Source: Membranipora membranacea
Taxonomy: Eukaryota; Bryozoa; Gymnolaemata; Cheilostomatida; Membraniporidae
DNA length: 64,000 nt
NCBI GenBank assembly: GCA_914767715.1
Contig: OU612075.1
Span: 2,728,001 to 2,792,000, forward strand
Reading direction: 5' to 3'
Made by a program: the position numbers and the translations under genes. How positions within the stretch are numbered: position 1 is the first letter of the stretch; every line of letters begins with the position of its first letter. Shown here piece by piece: positions 61,601 to 64,000 of this stretch. Below the pieces are notes generated by a model. It saw only the letters and a list, made by a program, of their open reading frames with translations. It was not told where the DNA came from and searched no databases.

Positions 61601-63760
61601 TTTATCTGATTTGACATACAGCATGATGGGACTAATGAACTTCCCCTCGCCCTCACAGAGAAGGGGAGTTCATTGGTCCCGTCATCATCAGACAGTCTCT
61701 CTAATATATTTGAATTATTTCAGGTTGATTGGAACGAAATAAACACAGCTTGGGGTCAAACATGTCTTTTGTTGCATTCACTTGCAAGGAAAATGGATCT
61801 CAAGTTTCAAAGGTAAGTTATTGCCCAATCCAATACGAATAGCAACTTAACTCCCCTAAAGCAAGGAACTAGGAATTCTGTTCAGCTCAAACTTGTGAAT
61901 AAACTTTTAACTCTCATACCAGCCGTTTTGTGTACTGTGACTCCTAGGCCTTACAGTTGACTATGGGGGAATATGTCTAATGTTCAGAGTGGGCAACTCC
62001 AAACTGTTATATATATAATATATAATACTTAAAGTGTCAGTCCCATTAGAAAAGTGGATATATTACCCCAGTAAATCAAATATTGTGAGTTCATAGGGCA
62101 AATAAAAAAATTAAAAAAATTAAAATTGTGGAAGATAGCAATTAGTTTTTATTCAATTATTTTAGCGAGGATCATAGTGGTCAGGGGAGGCAATAAATCA
62201 CTATGATCCACTATGATCTACTATGATCCCAATTTTCAAACTTTGCTGCAGCTTTACTGCAATTAGGTTCACAGGCTGTTTGATTTCATATGCCCTAATG
62301 ACCTTTCAGCTTGAGATCTTTAAAACCATACCAAACATGGCCTAGTAGGACTGTCACTTTAAAAAATAGTGAAATTTATGCTACATTTAGCTACATTCAC
62401 TCAACCTAATAGCTTCATATAACATCCCACCTCATTAAGTAAAATTTGGTGCTAACTGACATTAGTCTTCCTCAAATAGCTAAGTGTAGCTAATATATAC
62501 TCATATATGATACATTTCCCACTGCTCTGAATGTTACAGATATCGGTTAGTCCCCTATGGCAGTCACTCATATATAGAAGCATTATCAGACAGAACTAAG
62601 GAGCTGCCTCTGTACTGTACAGGCGGCTACAGATTCTTTTGGGATAAAAAGTAAGCAAGTGAATTATTCTTTCCTTATTGTAAACTTACTAGATTTATAT
62701 TTCCTATGATGTAAAATGTGTGAATATGCCATTGTTAGAATTTGTCAAACAATATGTGGAATATGGTTATTTTAAACTCTTATATATTCATTAATGAGTT
62801 GTAGAATAGTCCACCAGGGAGAATGGTCACATTGTAAGGCGAAGCAGCTTGTACGCAATTTACTTGGTTTCTTATCTAGTATAAACAGCAACAATTCAAG
62901 ATTCGCCGAGCTCAGTCCTATGTTTAAAAAAAGTTATGAGAAATTTCTCTACAGTCTAATAACTTGCATGACTTTTCACTCAGATTTGACAGCGCCATGG
63001 TGGCGTTCCTCGACTGTCTGCAGCAGTTTAAGGAGCAGGTGGAGCGAGGTGACAGTCAGTTCTGTCTCCCTTATCGCATGTCTTCTGGTAAAATAGAGGA
63101 TACAAGTACTGGTTCCAGTTACTCCATCAAGTAAGTAAACTTAACTACCTACAATCTGTAGCCATTCCTTGAATCTGCCTTTTTCTCACATATGTGTTAG
63201 ACATATGTCTCGTATGTGTAAGGACGGTTTCTACCAGCCTGATATTAGCCTTGCCTTTTTTGTTTGGGGGGGGGGGGCTTGCTAGCCTAAGGGCAGTTTG
63301 TACCAGTCTAATATGTGTAAACACAGTTTGTACCAGCCCTAATCCCATTTATTAAAAGTTGTGTTAGAGTTAAATGTGTAAGGGGCTGGAATTTTATATT
63401 CAAGGTCATGGATTCGTTTCTCCTGATAGGCCTGGTGCCCCATAAAAACCCAATTGTCATGCAATCCCTGTCAATACTAAAATGTACACGTGGATTTTCA
63501 TTTCTAGTGGAGTCATCAAATTATTAGCAACTGCCATCTTACATCCGTTGACCTTGACATTGAGTATAAACCAACAAGGGTTTTTATTGTAAGTTGCCTT
63601 CTCTCCTTTTTCACACTATTATTTAATTGTCGTATTTCATACCATTTTCAGAGTACAGTTTAACTCAGAAGAGCAGTGGACAAAGGCTCTAAAGTTTATG
63701 CTGACTAACCTGCGATGGGGCCTAGCTTGGGTATCTTCCCAGTGCTCAAATAACGACTAA
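57672..63760 (+). CDS. BECN1: Beclin 1 (ATG6/VPS30), autophagy class III PI3-kinase complex subunit
   Basis: Beclin 1 is the core scaffold of the VPS34-VPS15 complexes that make PI3P for autophagy and endosomal sorting. Coding exons: 57672-57810, 58136-58241, 58538-58691, 59452-59598, 59958-60082, 60362-60424, 60945-61089, 61724-61812, 62540-62650, 62984-63130, 63508-63588 (optional) and 63652-63760. All are GT-AG with matching phases. The product is 444 residues without the optional exon or 471 with it (human 450). Seen: CCSKC (19-23) and CEDC (132-135) cysteine pairs, a BH3-like segment (107-123) lacking the usual GD, a heptad-rich coiled coil (about 134-265), FNATFHIWH, and the aromatic finger FFW (355-357). 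Start chosen at [10 protein letters not shown] because it matches the human N-terminal length. An upstream in-frame ATG at 57594 would add a hydrophobic leader not found in the family. Confidence 0.97.
57811..59451. other. Beclin 1 introns 1-3
   Basis: Introns 57811-58135, 58242-58537 and 58692-59451 separate exons 1-4. The last holds a TATAT-rich run near 58880-58920. No other element or RNA gene was recognised. Confidence 0.6.
59452..60424 (+). CDS. BECN1: Beclin 1 exons 4-6: coiled coil
   Basis: Exon 4 (59452-59598) reads [20 protein letters not shown] then C, matching human [21 protein letters not shown]. Exon 5 (59958-60082) is Glu/Lys/Leu-rich ([20 protein letters not shown]) and leaves at GA|GTTTGT in phase 2. 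Exon 6 (60362-60424) gives [20 protein letters not shown], matching human REYSEFKRQQLELDDE. In human, this antiparallel coiled coil pairs with ATG14 or UVRAG. The exon 5 donor is the least canonical in the gene but is the only one that keeps the phase and aligns with human. Confidence 0.92.
60945..63760 (+). CDS. BECN1: Beclin 1 exons 7-12: evolutionarily conserved domain
   Basis: Exon 7 gives [20 protein letters not shown] then [12 protein letters not shown]; exon 8 [20 protein letters not shown]; exon 9 [15 protein letters not shown]...YRFFWDK; exon 10 [20 protein letters not shown]...FCLPYRM; exon 12 [20 protein letters not shown] then [10 protein letters not shown], with a TAA stop at 758-760 of the last kilobase (63758-63760). 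Nearly every block is collinear with human Beclin 1. The domain binds lipid membranes through the FFW finger in human, and that finger is intact here. Exon 10 joined directly to exon 12 yields [14 protein letters not shown], almost identical to human [14 protein letters not shown]. Confidence 0.95.
61628..61680. repeat. Hairpin in Beclin 1 intron 7
   Basis: GGGACTAATGAACTTCCCCT is repeated inverted as AGGGGAGTTCATTGGTCCC with about two mismatches and a short loop. A weaker relative is at 56763-56800 (ATCAATGAACTCCC and its inverse). Confidence 0.7.
62029..62362. mobile_element. MITE in Beclin 1 intron 8, about 334 bp
   Basis: Ends TTAAAGTGTCAGTCCCATTA and, inverted, TTAAAGTGACAGTCCTACTA are about 20-bp terminal inverted repeats with few differences. 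The TTAA at each extreme could be a duplicated target, as in piggyBac-type elements. The interior has GATCATAGTG and three CACTATGATC-type repeats. No coding capacity. Confidence 0.65.
63508..63588 (+). CDS. BECN1: Beclin 1 candidate cassette exon 11 (27 extra residues)
   Basis: 81-nt in-frame exon with acceptor TTTCATTTCTAG|TG and perfect donor ATT|GTAAGT, followed by a 63-nt intron that has a pyrimidine tract and ends TTTTCAG. Phase 2 in and out, so inclusion or skipping keeps the frame. It encodes [20 protein letters not shown] then INQQGFL, placed between SYSI and [10 protein letters not shown] know no Beclin with an insertion here. Skipping reproduces the human sequence exactly at this junction, so this is either a regulated cassette exon, a lineage-specific constitutive insert, or an exonised intron piece. 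Confidence 0.6.
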
Positions 63761-63803
63761 AAGCAGAACAATGAGGTGCTGGGACACTCTTCCTACAATG
63801 CAA

Positions 63804-63809
63804 ATTAAA
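63804..63809 (+). terminator. Possible polyadenylation signal of Beclin 1
   Basis: An ATTAAA hexamer lies about 45 nt after the Beclin 1 stop codon. It is the only near-canonical signal before the window ends, and no AATAAA is present in this stretch. Tentative. Confidence 0.25.
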
Positions 63810-64000
63810 GGAAGAAAGACAAGCCAAATTCGATATGTGATATCTTACTCGATCTTCCTGGGAATTAGAGAATAGTGCATTGTGGGAAACTATTCGGTCC
63901 CATAAGATGAAGGTATAAAGACTGAGGAGAGGTTGTTTTGATTTAGGATCACCATAAGGATAGGTAGTAAGCCTGAGCACACTTCAGTTATCTAACAAAC

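Larger units (their letters stand above)
60425..62539. other. Beclin 1 introns 6-8
   Basis: Intron 6 (60425-60944) carries a GCGAGACCTGCGAGGGTCTC hairpin near 60728. Intron 7 (61090-61723) has a C10 run, a diverged relative of the 53845 element and a hairpin at 61628-61680. Intron 8 (61813-62539) is half filled by the MITE at 62029-62362. Confidence 0.6.

Overview
This is a eukaryotic, intron-rich and AT-rich window from an animal genome. It holds two divergently oriented protein-coding genes. I found both by piecing together exons whose splice sites and codon phases agree and whose translations match known animal families. Both families are conserved across animals and the RhoGAP-START gene is animal-specific. 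The divergence from human, the introns of up to several kilobases and the many small foldback repeats suggest a non-vertebrate animal, but I cannot name the lineage.

Minus strand, about 47.9 kb down to 0.2 kb and running off the left edge: a DLC1/STARD13-type RhoGAP-START gene. The window holds the N-terminal disordered exons, a 31-nt microexon, the SAM-domain exons, the exon with the conserved acidic/Lys-Trp segment, and a large exon with the serine-rich region, an LD-type motif and the RRDSGVG block. The RhoGAP and START domains must lie left of position 1. Besides the long-form start, four further ATG-containing exons (near 36.7, 32.6, 23.9 and 15.3 kb) end in donors whose phase fits the next common acceptor. 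The locus therefore looks like one gene with five alternative starts and a shared SAM-RhoGAP-START body.

Plus strand, 57.67-63.76 kb: a complete Beclin 1 (ATG6/VPS30) gene of 12 coding exons (444 or 471 residues). The N-terminal CxxC pairs, coiled coil, FNATFHIWH block and FFW aromatic finger are all present. The BH3-like segment has lost its Gly-Asp core. An extra in-frame 81-nt exon followed by a 63-nt intron would insert 27 mostly hydrophobic residues near the C-terminus.

The rest is introns and one intergenic stretch (47.9-57.6 kb). They carry tRNA-derived SINEs, several families of short inverted-repeat (MITE-like) elements, minisatellites, and a 73-nt perfect palindrome upstream of Beclin 1. 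I see no prokaryotic, viral or CRISPR features.
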